A stretch of DNA of 37,372 bases. It comes from Candidatus Binatia bacterium (GTDB lineage: Bacteria; Desulfobacterota; Binatia; UBA12015). Below the pieces are notes generated by a model. It made no database searches, was not told the DNA's origin, and saw only the letters and a list, made by a program, of their open reading frames with translations. The DNA is taken from assembly GCA_019749875.1 (NCBI GenBank), contig JAIEPK010000373.1, positions 1 to 37,372 on the forward strand, given 5' to 3'. The position numbers and the translations under genes were made by a program. Positions 26,700 through 35,145 of the stretch are shown here, in pieces; the first letter of the stretch is position 1; each line of letters begins with the position of its first letter.

Positions 26700-27572
26700 T
26701 CAGGCGTCGGCGTCGGATCGGCGCTCGACGAGATCCTCGAGCGAGCACTCCACCACCAGGCCGTCCTCGTCGCGCCGCAGCAGAACGTGCTGCTTCAGCG
26801 TCAAATGCTTGACGACCTCGCCGTCGCCCTTGACGCTCTTGACGCGCTTGCCGACCCCCGGCAACCCGCGGCGCAACGAAAGGTACGTGTCGTACTCGTA
26901 GCGGAGGCAGCACTTCAGCCGCCCGCACATCCCTGCGAGCTTGGAAGGGTTCAGCGAGAGATCCTGCTCCTTGGCCATCTTGACCGACACCGCCGCGAAC
27001 TCCCGCAGCCACGAGCTGCAGCACAGCTCTCGCCCGCACGGACCGATTCCCCCGATCAGGCGCGTCTCGTCGCGGTCGCCGATCTGACGCATCTCGATGC
27101 GCGTGTGCAGGGTCTGGGCGAGGTCGCGTACCAGTGCCCGGAAGTCGATCCGCGATGCGGCCATGAAGTAGAAGACCGCCTTGCCGCCGTCGAATCGGTA
27201 GTCGACGCGGATGAGTTTCGCATCGAGTTTGTGCTTGTTGGCGAGCGATGCGAATGCCCCGTACGCGCGACGCTCCTGCGCACGATTGTGGTCCGCACGG
27301 CTGAGGTCCCGCTCGTCCGCCCGGCGCAGGACGCGCGGCAGGCGCTGGTCGAGCTCGTTCGGCCAGCGTGCTCGAGCACGGCCGATCACCTCGCCGAGCT
27401 CGGGGCCGCGCTCGGTCTGCACCACCACCAGATCGTGCATCGCGAGCTCCAGCGTCCCCGCGTCGTAGGCCCCCGCGCGTCCAGCGACCCGAAAGCGGAC
27501 GTCGACGACGTCTCGGACGTCGTCCGGCATGGACGGTGCGGGTGCCGCCTCGTGCGACGAATCGGTTTCCAT
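26700..27572 (-). CDS. ricT: PSP1/RicT-family protein
   Basis: A 290-residue PSP1 C-terminal-domain protein (YaaT/RicT family). In Bacillus RicT forms a Fe-S-containing complex with RicA and RicF that affects RNase Y activity; its role in Gram-negative bacteria is poorly known. Characteristic segments are VVVQTERGPELGEVIGRA, KLIRVDYRFDGGKAVFYFMAA and the cysteine clusters GPCGRELCCSSWL and MCGRLKCCLRYEYDTY. The last two contain the conserved cysteines that can hold a cluster. The ATG at 27572 is preferred. It lies 8 bases after the holB stop, and the upstream extension overlaps holB with no conserved sequence. Confidence 0.9.
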   Translation of the reverse strand: METDSSHEAAPAPSMPDDVRDVVDVRFRVAGRAGAYDAGTLELAMHDLVVVQTERGPELGEVIGRARARWPNELDQRLPRVLRRADERDLSRADHNRAQERRAYGAFASLANKHKLDAKLIRVDYRFDGGKAVFYFMAASRIDFRALVRDLAQTLHTRIEMRQIGDRDETRLIGGIGPCGRELCCSSWLREFAAVSVKMAKEQDLSLNPSKLAGMCGRLKCCLRYEYDTYLSLRRGLPGVGKRVKSVKGDGEVVKHLTLKQHVLLRRDEDGLVVECSLEDLVERRSDADA

Positions 27573-27580
27573 GAACGCGT

Positions 27581-28579
27581 TCAGCCCCGGCGATCGCCGA
27601 GCTCGAGAAGGAGCTTGTCCCACGCCAGGTTGGCGTTGGCATTTCGCTCCAGGTCGCGCACGCTAGCATAGACCGTCGCCATGGCGCGATGTGCGCGGCG
27701 CGCCGACGCGAGGCGGGTGAAGTCGTCCTCGGGATGGTCGCCGGGGGCGGCACCGCGAGCGGCCTCGAGCATGCCGTGACGGAACAGCTCCAGCACCGTG
27801 GCCGTCGTCAGTGTCTGCTGGGCTCGATTGCGCTCACCGCGCGGGCTGAGCTCGCCCGCGAGATCGAGTCGCTCCGGAATGCCGAGCCGATCGATCTGTT
27901 CGAGGCGGTTGCGCAGCGCCTCGCAGCGCGCCCAGCCGTCTTCGCTGGTCAGCTCGCGCGCACGATCGAGGCTGCCGCCGGCGAGGGCCGCGGCGCGCCG
28001 AGCGATTTCGTCCTCCACCCCTTCTCGCGACAGCAGCGTCGCCACCAGATCGTCGGGCAGCGGCGCGAACAAGAGACGCTGGCAACGTGAGCGGATCGTC
28101 GGCAGCAGCGCGTCCAGATTGCTCGTGACCAGGACCAGAGTTGCACGCCCGCGCGGCTCCTCGAGCGTCTTCAGGAGCGCATTCTGCGCTTCGGCGGTCA
28201 GGCGCTCCGCTTGATCGACGATGCCGACCTTTCCTGCGCCGCGAATCGGACGCAGCGACAGCGCTGCGCACACCCGCCGGATCTGCTCGATCGAAAGCAT
28301 CGTGGCCGTGGCGCGTTCGGCCTGCGCGGCGGCGAGATCCTCGAGGAAGAGATCGGGATGCGACCCCGCGCCGACGAGCCGGCAGTCGATGCACGTACCG
28401 CAGCCGACGTTCGGCCGCTCGGGACAGAGCATCGCGCGCGCCAGCGCGAGCGCCGTCGCACGCTTACCGACCCCGGCCGGCCCGGCGAACACGAACGCGT
28501 GCGCGAGCCGACCGTTCTCGATCGCACGGCGCAAGAGGCCGATGGCGCGCCCCTGGCCCTGGATGTCGTCGAAGGTCAC
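27581..28579 (-). CDS. holB: DNA polymerase III delta-prime subunit
   Basis: A 332-residue clamp-loader subunit (HolB/DnaX-like AAA+ fold) that helps place the sliding clamp on DNA. The ATPase domain carries a P-loop-like GPAGVGKR at residues 33-40 and a zinc module CGTCIDCRLVGAGSHPD around residues 60-76. The sensor-type segment AEAQNALLKTLEEP and SRC in TIRSRCQRLLF are typical of delta-prime. The start ATG overlaps the tmk stop by four bases. The gene order tmk-holB-ricT is widely conserved. Confidence 0.92.
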   Translation of the reverse strand: MTFDDIQGQGRAIGLLRRAIENGRLAHAFVFAGPAGVGKRATALALARAMLCPERPNVGCGTCIDCRLVGAGSHPDLFLEDLAAAQAERATATMLSIEQIRRVCAALSLRPIRGAGKVGIVDQAERLTAEAQNALLKTLEEPRGRATLVLVTSNLDALLPTIRSRCQRLLFAPLPDDLVATLLSREGVEDEIARRAAALAGGSLDRARELTSEDGWARCEALRNRLEQIDRLGIPERLDLAGELSPRGERNRAQQTLTTATVLELFRHGMLEAARGAAPGDHPEDDFTRLASARRAHRAMATVYASVRDLERNANANLAWDKLLLELGDRRG

Positions 28580-29202
28580 GCGGCGGCCGCGAGACGCGCG
28601 CGAGCGTGGTCGGCGAGCGCGCGCGCCAGGTCCGCGATCTCGACCGAGGCATCGAGCAGCACGACGCGGGTCGGCTCGGACGCGGCGATGGCCAGAAAGC
28701 CGTCGCGGACACGACGGTGGAAGTCGAGCGCCTCGCGCTCGAGACGGTCCGCCGGGCCGGTGGCGCGGGCACGCTCCAGCCCGACGTCGGGCGGCAGGTC
28801 GAGAAAGAACGACAGGTCGGGCACCAGGCCGCCACGCGCGAAGGCGTCGAGCCGCTCGACGGTCTCGAGCGGGAGGCCACGGCCGTAGCTCTGATACGCG
28901 ACGGTGGAGTCGGAGAAGCGATCGGCGATGACGATGGCACCGCGCGCCAGCGCCGGCTGGATCAGCCGACGCACGTGCTCCGCCCGGTCGGCGAGGTAGA
29001 GCAGCAGCTCGGTTTCTGCCGTCGGGCCCGGTGAGTCGTCCTCGAGCAGCATGCGGCGCAGCGCCCGTCCGAGCTCGGTGCCGCCCGGCTCGCGCGTCAG
29101 CACGACCTCGTGACCGTCGCGGCGCAGCGCGTCCGCCAGGCGCGCGGCCTGCGTGCTCTTGCCGGCGCCTTCGACGCCATCGATCGTGATGAAGCTCGCC
29201 AT
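28576..29202 (-). CDS. tmk: Thymidylate kinase
   Basis: A 208-residue kinase that converts dTMP to dTDP. The P-loop GVEGAGKST is at residues 8-16, the DR motif is in IADRFSDSTVAYQ near residue 92, and the dTMP-contact and LID regions (LDLPPDVGLERARATGPADRLE) follow. The ATG at 29202 is used, with GGAG about 12 bases upstream. An in-frame ATG at 29226 would overlap the hemG stop by 4 bases and cannot be excluded. It is followed immediately by holB. Confidence 0.93.
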   Translation of the reverse strand: MASFITIDGVEGAGKSTQAARLADALRRDGHEVVLTREPGGTELGRALRRMLLEDDSPGPTAETELLLYLADRAEHVRRLIQPALARGAIVIADRFSDSTVAYQSYGRGLPLETVERLDAFARGGLVPDLSFFLDLPPDVGLERARATGPADRLEREALDFHRRVRDGFLAIAASEPTRVVLLDASVEIADLARALADHARARLAAAA

Positions 29203-29222
29203 GGTGTGGAGATGCTCCGGCG

Positions 29223-30710
29223 TCATGCGTCCGCCGGTGATCGCTCGACGAGGAAGCCGGTCATCGCATCCGCCGCCGCTTCGCCGCTGCGGACGCAGTC
29301 GGCCAGGCCCACACCATGGTAGGCGTTGCCGGCGAGCGCAAGCCCGGGAAGATCCGCCGCGCGGCGCTCCGCATCGGCGATCCGCGCGGCATGCCCGACC
29401 TGGTACTGCGGCATCGACTCGGGCCACCGCTGCACCCAGCTCAACAGCGGCTCGGCGACGATTCCGAGCAGCTCCGCGAGCTCGTCGCGCGCGGAGCGGA
29501 CCAGCGCCGCGTCGTCGAGCGCGAACTGCTCGGGCTTGAGCGCGCCACCGGCGAAGAGCCGCAGCAGAACCGTGTCCGCCGGCGCGCGGCTCGCGTACTT
29601 GACGTCGGTGAACGAGCCCGCGATCACGCGCCGGTTCTCCGGTCCCGGGACCACGAAGCCGAACGCGCGCGGCGGGTCTGGCACCTGGTCGCGGCGAAAC
29701 GCGAGCGTGACGACGGCGCTCGACGCGCACCGCACGGAAGACAAGATCTCGCCGAGCGCGGGCTCGGCCTCGTGCAGCAATCTTCCGGCGACCGGTGCCG
29801 GGGTCGCGACGACGATCGCGTCGGCCGCGATCCGCTCGTCGTTCGCGAGGCGCAGCTCCCACGAGGCGGCATCGCCGCCGGTGTCGCGACGCACGATGGA
29901 GCGCACCGGTGTCTCCATGCGGATCGTCCCCGCTGGGAGACGCGCCGCGAGCGCGTCGACGAGCGTCGCCATTCCGTCGCGGAGGGTGACGAAGAGGCCG
30001 AAGCGCGCCCCGCTGGTTCCTGCCGCCGCGGCGGCGCCGCTGCGCCTGGCTTGCGCCCGCAAGCCGAGGATGACGCTCCGGTGCGAGCGCTCGAGCTCGA
30101 GGAAGCGGGGCATGGTCGAGGCGAGCGACAGCGTCTCCGCGTCGGCGGTGTAGATGCCGCCCACCAGCGGCTGCGCGAGCCGCTCCAGGACCTCGTTGCC
30201 GAGCCGGCGCCGGACGAAGCTCGCGAGGCTCTCGTCACCGCCCGGCGGCGGTCCGCCGCGCGGCAGGAGAAGATCCTTCGCCGCCGCGAGCTTGCCGCGC
30301 CACGACAGCACCGGTGACAGCAGGAAGGGCAGGATGCGCGTCGGTCCCAGCAGCTGGAAGCCGTCGGGCAGCGGGATCAGCTTCCCGTCGCTGACGATCA
30401 GCGTGCGCCGGTTGGCGTCGTTCGTCGGCAGCAGCTGGTCCTCGAGGCCGATCCGCCGGCAGAGCGCGATCGCTTCGGGCTTCTCGCTGATGAACGAGTC
30501 CGGCCCACCCTCGAGCAGAAAGTCGCCGCGGCGCTCGGTCGAGATCACACCGCCGAGCCGGGCGTTGCTCTCGAGCAGCACGACCTCGACGCCGTCACCG
30601 CCGCGCTCGACGGCACGGTTGGCGGCTGCGAGGCCCGTGATCCCGCCGCCCACCACCACCAAGCGTCGCGGCCGGCTCTGCGGCTGCCTGCTCAGCGGGG
30701 CACCGCCCAC
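29223..30710 (-). CDS. hemG: Protoporphyrinogen oxidase (oxygen-dependent HemG/HemY type)
   Basis: A 495-residue FAD enzyme that oxidises protoporphyrinogen IX to protoporphyrin IX. The FAD-binding motif is VVVGGGITGLAAANRA near residue 19. Other family marks are GGVISTERRGDFLLEGGPDSFI, PLVGGIYTADAETLSL, and the C-terminal LALAGNAYHGVGLADCVRSG, which caps the FAD. It may be the O2-linked HemY-type enzyme; naming varies between species. GTG at 30710 is the likely start and overlaps the hemH stop by 19 bases; no ATG is available nearby. It is placed between hemH and tmk. Confidence in the function is high and in the start moderate. Confidence 0.9.
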   Translation of the reverse strand: MGGAPLSRQPQSRPRRLVVVGGGITGLAAANRAVERGGDGVEVVLLESNARLGGVISTERRGDFLLEGGPDSFISEKPEAIALCRRIGLEDQLLPTNDANRRTLIVSDGKLIPLPDGFQLLGPTRILPFLLSPVLSWRGKLAAAKDLLLPRGGPPPGGDESLASFVRRRLGNEVLERLAQPLVGGIYTADAETLSLASTMPRFLELERSHRSVILGLRAQARRSGAAAAAGTSGARFGLFVTLRDGMATLVDALAARLPAGTIRMETPVRSIVRRDTGGDAASWELRLANDERIAADAIVVATPAPVAGRLLHEAEPALGEILSSVRCASSAVVTLAFRRDQVPDPPRAFGFVVPGPENRRVIAGSFTDVKYASRAPADTVLLRLFAGGALKPEQFALDDAALVRSARDELAELLGIVAEPLLSWVQRWPESMPQYQVGHAARIADAERRAADLPGLALAGNAYHGVGLADCVRSGEAAADAMTGFLVERSPADA

Positions 30711-31657
30711 GCATCCTCCACGAGCTTCGCCAGCATGCCGATGAACTCGGGATGGTCGCTCACGGTGCCGGCGCGGATCATCGCGATGCCGCAGCGTGCC
30801 GCGGTCGCTTGCGCCTCGTCGTCGAGGTCGTAGAGGACTTCCACGTGGTCGCACACGAAGCCGATCGGCGCGACGACCATGCGGCGCTCGCCCGCTGCGG
30901 CGAGCTGCTCCACGACGAGGTTGATGTCGGGCTCGAGCCACGGGTCCTGCGGTCGTCCGCTGCGCGACTGGTAGGCGAGCTGCCAGCGGGCGTGCCCGAG
31001 ACGTTCGGCGATCAGCGTCGCGGTGCGGGTGAACTGCTCGACGTAGCGCGACGCGGACGCCATCTCCGACGGGATGCTGTGCGCCGTGAACACCAGCGGA
31101 GTCGACGCGCGCTCGGCATCCGGAATCGCCTCGAACGCAGCCGCGACGCGCGCCGCGGCAGCCGCGACGTAGCCGTCGGCATCGTGCCAGTTCGGCGCGA
31201 TCGAGACCTCGGGGCAGGTCTCGCCCGCGCTCCGGATCTCGGCCTGCGCCGCGAGCACGTCCTGCAGGTAGCGCTGCCAGCCCGCCTCGGAGTCGTGCGC
31301 CGAGAGGATGATGCCGAACACGCGCGCGATGCCCGCAGCGCGCATCTCGCGCAGCGTGTCGCCGAGGTACGGATGCCAGTTGCGCATCCCGACGTAGACC
31401 GGCAGCGCGACGCCGTCGTGTGCGAGCCGCGCGCGCAGCGCTTCTGCTTGACGGAAGGTCAGCTCGTTCAGCGGCGAGCGCCCGCCCATCTTCTCGTAGT
31501 GGTGCGCGACCTCCTCGAGCCGCGCCGGCGGGATCGGCCGGCCGCGCGTCACGTTCTGCAGGAAGGGCCGGATCTCGTGCGGCGCGGTCGGCCCGCCGAA
31601 CGCGATCAGCAGCACGGCATCGAACGGTCGCGCCGAGCTCTGCGCGAGCGGGCTCAT
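30692..31657 (-). CDS. hemH: Ferrochelatase
   Basis: A 321-residue enzyme that inserts Fe2+ into protoporphyrin IX, completing protoheme. The catalytic histidine is in FTAHSIPSEM, and the opening AVLLIAFGGPTAPHEIRPFLQNV and closing VVAPIGFVCDHVEVLYDLDDEA are family hallmarks. The active-site motif GRSPLNELT is also present. The start ATG overlaps the hemE stop as ATGA. It comes after hemE and before hemG, so the last three steps to heme are encoded in a row. Confidence 0.95.
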   Translation of the reverse strand: MSPLAQSSARPFDAVLLIAFGGPTAPHEIRPFLQNVTRGRPIPPARLEEVAHHYEKMGGRSPLNELTFRQAEALRARLAHDGVALPVYVGMRNWHPYLGDTLREMRAAGIARVFGIILSAHDSEAGWQRYLQDVLAAQAEIRSAGETCPEVSIAPNWHDADGYVAAAAARVAAAFEAIPDAERASTPLVFTAHSIPSEMASASRYVEQFTRTATLIAERLGHARWQLAYQSRSGRPQDPWLEPDINLVVEQLAAAGERRMVVAPIGFVCDHVEVLYDLDDEAQATAARCGIAMIRAGTVSDHPEFIGMLAKLVEDAWAVPR

Positions 31658-32685
31658 CGTGCGCTCAGCTCGTGTACGGTCTCGACCAGCGCGCGGACGT
31701 TGTCGGGCGGCGTTTCGGGGAGAATGCCGTGGCCCAGATTGAAGACGTGTCCCGGACGCCCGCCGGCCTCTTTGAGCAAGGCGCGGGCGCGCTCGCGGAT
31801 GACGTTGCGCGGCCCGAGCAGGATGCCGGGATCCAGGTTTCCCTGCACCGCACGGTCGTGGCCGACGCGCTGCCACCCGTCCGCGAGGGAGATGCGCCAG
31901 TCCAGCCCGACGACGTCGCCACCGGCGGCGGAGACCAGCTCGAGGAAGCCCGACGTCCCGGTGCTGAAGTTGATCACCGGCACACGGCCCCCGATGCGGC
32001 GGAAGAGCTCCTGCATGTGCGGCAAGACGCGCGCGCGGTAGTCCTCGGGAGCGAGGTTTCCGACCCAGCTGTCGAAGACCTGCACCGCCTCGACGCCGGC
32101 ATCGATCTGGCCGTTGAGGTAGTCCGCGGTGACCTCGACCAGGCGCGCCATCAATGCGTCGAACGCATCGGGCTGGCCGTACATCAGCCGCTTGGTGTGT
32201 GCGTAGTTGCGTGATCCCGCGCCCTCGATCGCATACGACGCGAGGGTGAACGGCGCGCCCGCGAAGCCGATCAAGGGTACGCGGCCGCGGAGCTCTTGCT
32301 TGACGAGACGGACCGTCTCGAAGACGTACGCGAGCCCGTCCGCGACGTCGACACGCGGCATCCGTGCGACGTGCGCGGCGTCGCGCACGGGGTGTGCGAT
32401 CGCCGGCCCGTCGCCCTTGGCGAAGCTGAGTCCGAGCCCGAGCGGCTCGAGGACGAGCAGGATGTCCGCGAACAGGATCGCCGCATCGACGCCCATGTGC
32501 TCGACCGGCTGCAGCGTGACCTCCGCCGCCGCAGACGGAGTCTTGCAGAGCTCGAGGAACGAGAGGCGCTCACGGATGGCGCGATACTCCGCCATGTACC
32601 GACCCGCCTGTCGCATGAGCCAGATCGGCGTGTACGGGACGGGTTGGCGCCGGCAGGCGAGGAGGAACGGGACGGACGACGACAT
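31654..32685 (-). CDS. hemE: Uroporphyrinogen decarboxylase
   Basis: A 343-residue enzyme that decarboxylates uroporphyrinogen III to coproporphyrinogen III. The N-terminal signature YTPIWLMRQAGRYMAEYR supplies the substrate-binding arginines. ILFADILLVLEPLGLGLSF, GFAGAPFTLASYAIEG and FNLGHGILPETP follow in order. The ATG at 32685 (MSSSVPFLL) places the protein start where family members start. An ATG at 32709 gives eight more residues and is the alternative; no strong ribosome-binding site separates them. Coproporphyrinogen oxidase, the next enzyme, is not encoded in the window. Confidence 0.95.
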   Translation of the reverse strand: MSSSVPFLLACRRQPVPYTPIWLMRQAGRYMAEYRAIRERLSFLELCKTPSAAAEVTLQPVEHMGVDAAILFADILLVLEPLGLGLSFAKGDGPAIAHPVRDAAHVARMPRVDVADGLAYVFETVRLVKQELRGRVPLIGFAGAPFTLASYAIEGAGSRNYAHTKRLMYGQPDAFDALMARLVEVTADYLNGQIDAGVEAVQVFDSWVGNLAPEDYRARVLPHMQELFRRIGGRVPVINFSTGTSGFLELVSAAGGDVVGLDWRISLADGWQRVGHDRAVQGNLDPGILLGPRNVIRERARALLKEAGGRPGHVFNLGHGILPETPPDNVRALVETVHELSAR

Positions 32686-32806
32686 GCGGCCGCGATGGTA
32701 GCGCGGCATGGTCGGGTCACCAAGCCGCAGCTTTCGCGTGGTACTCCGCGACCTCGGACGCGAGATGCTGCTCGGCAAAGGCGTCTGCTGCTAACCGGCG
32801 ACAAGA

Positions 32807-33685
32807 TCACGCGCCGTGGCGGCGCGAACGCTTCGCTGCGAGCAGCGCCGGCGCCTGCTCCGCGATGGCCTTCGCGAACCAGCCCAGCTTCGGATGTTCC
32901 GGCGTCAGGTCCACCGGCAGGTCGGCTTCGCGAAGCGCCTCGGCGACCGTGGGGCCGATCGCGGCGACCACGACGGCATCCCGCAGCGCGTTGCGCACGC
33001 TCTCCACCCCCGCGACGGTCTCGGCGGCGACGCGCAGCAGGTGGTCGAGCTGGACGGCGGTCGTGAACGCCACGATGTCCGCCTGGGCTGCGGCGAGGCG
33101 CGAGATCGCCGCCCGCAGCGGCGCGAGGTCGTGCGGCAGCGCCCAGCGGTAGACCGGCACGCGCAGGACGTCCGCTCCCCGCGCACGCAGGCCGTCGAGC
33201 AGCGACGGATTCGCCTTGCCGTACTCCTGCACCGCGACGCGCAAGCCGCGCACCGGCAGCTCGCGATCGATCGTCTCGAGCAGCTCGCGCCAGGTGTTGG
33301 GCTCCGGCACGCGGACGTCGGCCTCGAGGTCCATCGTGCGCAGCGCCGCCACGGGCTTGGGGCCGCGCGCGACGATCTTCACGCGGCGCAGAAGCTCGAT
33401 CAGCTTCTCGGTCGGACAGCGCGGTCGCACGGCCTCGACCAGCGCCCGCGTCCCGACGCCGGTGAGCAGGATCACCACGTCGATCTCGCCCCGTTCCAGC
33501 CGGACGACCAGCTCGATCGCCTGCTCGTTCTCCTCGATCGGCACCTCGCGCAGCGCCGGCGCCGATACGACCTCCATGCCGTGGCGGGCGAGCAGCTGCT
33601 CGAGCTCGGCCGCACGACGGCTCTCGAAGGCGATCACGCGCAGTCCCTGCGTGGAGAGGGCCCCGGTGCTGGTCGACGACGACAC
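32807..33685 (-). CDS. hemD: Uroporphyrinogen-III synthase
   Basis: A 292-residue protein of the HemD fold, which cyclises hydroxymethylbilane to uroporphyrinogen III. Sequence in this family diverges strongly. The recognisable parts are LRVIAFESRRAAELEQLLARHG, DVVILLTGVGTRALVEAV, DIVAFTTAVQLDHLL and VVAAIGPTVAEALREADLPVD. The start is GTG at 33685, with AGGAAG 6-11 bases upstream. It heads the eight-gene minus-strand run that continues with hemE. The 121-base gap to hemE is the only sizeable gap in the run. HemC is not in the window. Confidence 0.88.
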   Translation of the reverse strand: MSSSTSTGALSTQGLRVIAFESRRAAELEQLLARHGMEVVSAPALREVPIEENEQAIELVVRLERGEIDVVILLTGVGTRALVEAVRPRCPTEKLIELLRRVKIVARGPKPVAALRTMDLEADVRVPEPNTWRELLETIDRELPVRGLRVAVQEYGKANPSLLDGLRARGADVLRVPVYRWALPHDLAPLRAAISRLAAAQADIVAFTTAVQLDHLLRVAAETVAGVESVRNALRDAVVVAAIGPTVAEALREADLPVDLTPEHPKLGWFAKAIAEQAPALLAAKRSRRHGA

Positions 33686-33782
33686 GCGTTCTTCCTAGCG
33701 GTCGCGCGGCGGCGGGAAAATGCCGTTCGCTGGTCCGGCGGCGGCTTCAGAACGGGGCGCACGAACGCTAAGGTCGCACTCG

Positions 33783-34004
33783 ATGCGGGTCGTCGCTTGC
33801 CCTCAGTGCGGAGCCGAGACGCCGTGGGAAGGAAACTCCTACCGGCCGTTCTGCTCCGAGCGCTGCCGGCTGATCGACCTGGGCGCGTGGCTCGACGAGA
33901 AGTATGCGATCCCTGCCCCGCTCGACGACGAGAGCGCCGACGACGAGGCGGGAACGGCGATGGATGCGGCGCGCGGTGGACGCAACGGACGCCACGATGG
34001 CTGA
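33783..34004 (+). CDS. yacG: DNA gyrase inhibitor YacG
   Basis: A 73-residue zinc protein that binds GyrB and inhibits gyrase. The zinc ligands are CPQC at residues 6-9 and CSERC at about 24-28, in the family context RPFCSERCRLIDLGAWLDEKY. The ATG at 33783 puts CPQCG at the usual distance from the N-terminus; the longer open frame starting at 33720 is not supported. The acidic tail is normal. The stop overlaps the lpxA start region by 8 bases. In many proteobacteria yacG is next to coaE; here coaE is elsewhere. Confidence 0.9.
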   Translation: MRVVACPQCGAETPWEGNSYRPFCSERCRLIDLGAWLDEKYAIPAPLDDESADDEAGTAMDAARGGRNGRHDG

Positions 34005-34824
34005 TGCGGCCCGCATCGATCCTCGTGCGGTCGTGAGCCCGGACGCCGTGCTCGGCCCCGGTGTCGAAATCGGACCGTTCGCGGTGGTCGAGGCCGGCGC
34101 CGTGATCGGCGCACGGACGCGTATCCTCGCGCACGCCCACGTTTGCACCGGCACGACCCTCGGCGAGGACAATGTCGTCCACATGGGCGCCGTCGTGGGC
34201 AACGATCCGCAAGACAAGGCGTACGACGGCTCGCCGACGTTTCTCGAGGTCGGCCATCGCAACGTGATCCGCGAGGGCTGCTCGCTGCACCGCGGTACCG
34301 CGGCCGGCAGCAAGACCGTGATCGGCGACGACTGCTACTTCATGGCGAACGCCCACGTCGGGCACAACTCACGCGTCGGCGACGGCGTGGTGCTCGCGAA
34401 CGGGGCGGTGCTCGGTGGTCACGCGCAGGTCGGTGATCGAGCCTTTCTCTCCGCCCACGCGATGATCCACCAGCACACGCGCGTCGGCCGGCTGGCGATG
34501 CTGCAAGGGGGCAGCGCGGTGTCGATGGACGTGCCGCCGTTCTGCATCGGCCGCAACGGCACCAACACGATCAGCGGCATCAACATCGTGGGCCTGCGAC
34601 GCGCGGGCCTCGATCGGGCACGCATCCAGGCCATCCGTCGTGCGTACCGGACGCTGTTCGTCGGGCGTCCGAACCTGCGCGCGGCGCGCGAGCGTCTGAT
34701 CGCGGACGAGGCGGCGAGCGGCGGACCGATCGCCGAGGTCCAGGAGATGCTCGACTTCATCGCCGCGGCACGAAAGGGCGTGTGCGCGGCGCGCGGCGCG
34801 CACGACGACGGCGGAGCGGAGTGA
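33997..34824 (+). CDS. lpxA: Acyl-ACP--UDP-N-acetylglucosamine O-acyltransferase
   Basis: A 275-residue left-handed beta-helix enzyme that catalyses the first step of lipid A synthesis. Hexapeptide repeats run from about residue 7 to 185. The signature HMGAVVGNDPQDKAYDGSPT and REGCSLHRGT are diagnostic of LpxA. The catalytic histidine is H123 in NAHVGHN. The C-terminal helical domain (residues 190-275) begins GRNGTNTISGINIVGLRRAGLD. The ATG at 33997 is inside the end of yacG, so translation is probably coupled. lpxD, fabZ and lpxB, which usually surround lpxA, are absent from the window. Confidence 0.93.
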   Translation: MADAARIDPRAVVSPDAVLGPGVEIGPFAVVEAGAVIGARTRILAHAHVCTGTTLGEDNVVHMGAVVGNDPQDKAYDGSPTFLEVGHRNVIREGCSLHRGTAAGSKTVIGDDCYFMANAHVGHNSRVGDGVVLANGAVLGGHAQVGDRAFLSAHAMIHQHTRVGRLAMLQGGSAVSMDVPPFCIGRNGTNTISGINIVGLRRAGLDRARIQAIRRAYRTLFVGRPNLRAARERLIADEAASGGPIAEVQEMLDFIAAARKGVCAARGAHDDGGAE

Positions 34825-35120
34825 GCGCGCGCACCAAGGCGAGCGACTTTCCGCTGCTCGGGACGGGCGCGCACGCCGTCTACCGGCTCGGTCCCGGCCT
34901 GCTGCTGGTCTTCAAGCCGCGTGGCCACAGCGAGGAGCCGCACGCGCATGCGTACCGCCAGACGCTGCGCATCCTGCGAGGTGCTCTGCGTGTCCGAACC
35001 GAGCGGACGACGCGTATCATCGGCCCGTCGAGCGCGCCGCTGACCATCGTCGCCGGACGACGTCATGCGACCGACGCTCTCATGGATACGTGGCTGGTCG
35101 CGCAGTCACCGCGGCGATGA
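34821..35120 (+). CDS. Small cupin-like protein, function unknown
   Basis: A 99-residue protein that looks like a single small beta-barrel. EEPHAHAYRQTLRILRGALRVRTE contains the histidines and glycine spacing of a cupin first motif, and a short VAGRRHATDALMDTWLVAQS forms the second half. Metal binding is possible through the paired histidines. GTG at 34821 overlaps the lpxA stop as GTGA, with GGAGCGGAG just upstream. The protein is too divergent for me to assign a substrate. It is co-directional with the methyltransferase that follows 25 bases later. Confidence 0.7.
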   Translation: MSARTKASDFPLLGTGAHAVYRLGPGLLLVFKPRGHSEEPHAHAYRQTLRILRGALRVRTERTTRIIGPSSAPLTIVAGRRHATDALMDTWLVAQSPRR

Positions 35121-35145
35121 ACCGCGCGCGGCAGGGGAGGCGACG

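Noticed and set aside
25356-27671. A 771-codon open frame antisense to metG and ricT
   Set aside because: Composition is Arg/Val/Asp-rich with no recognisable motif. Both genes beneath it are clearly real on the other strand.
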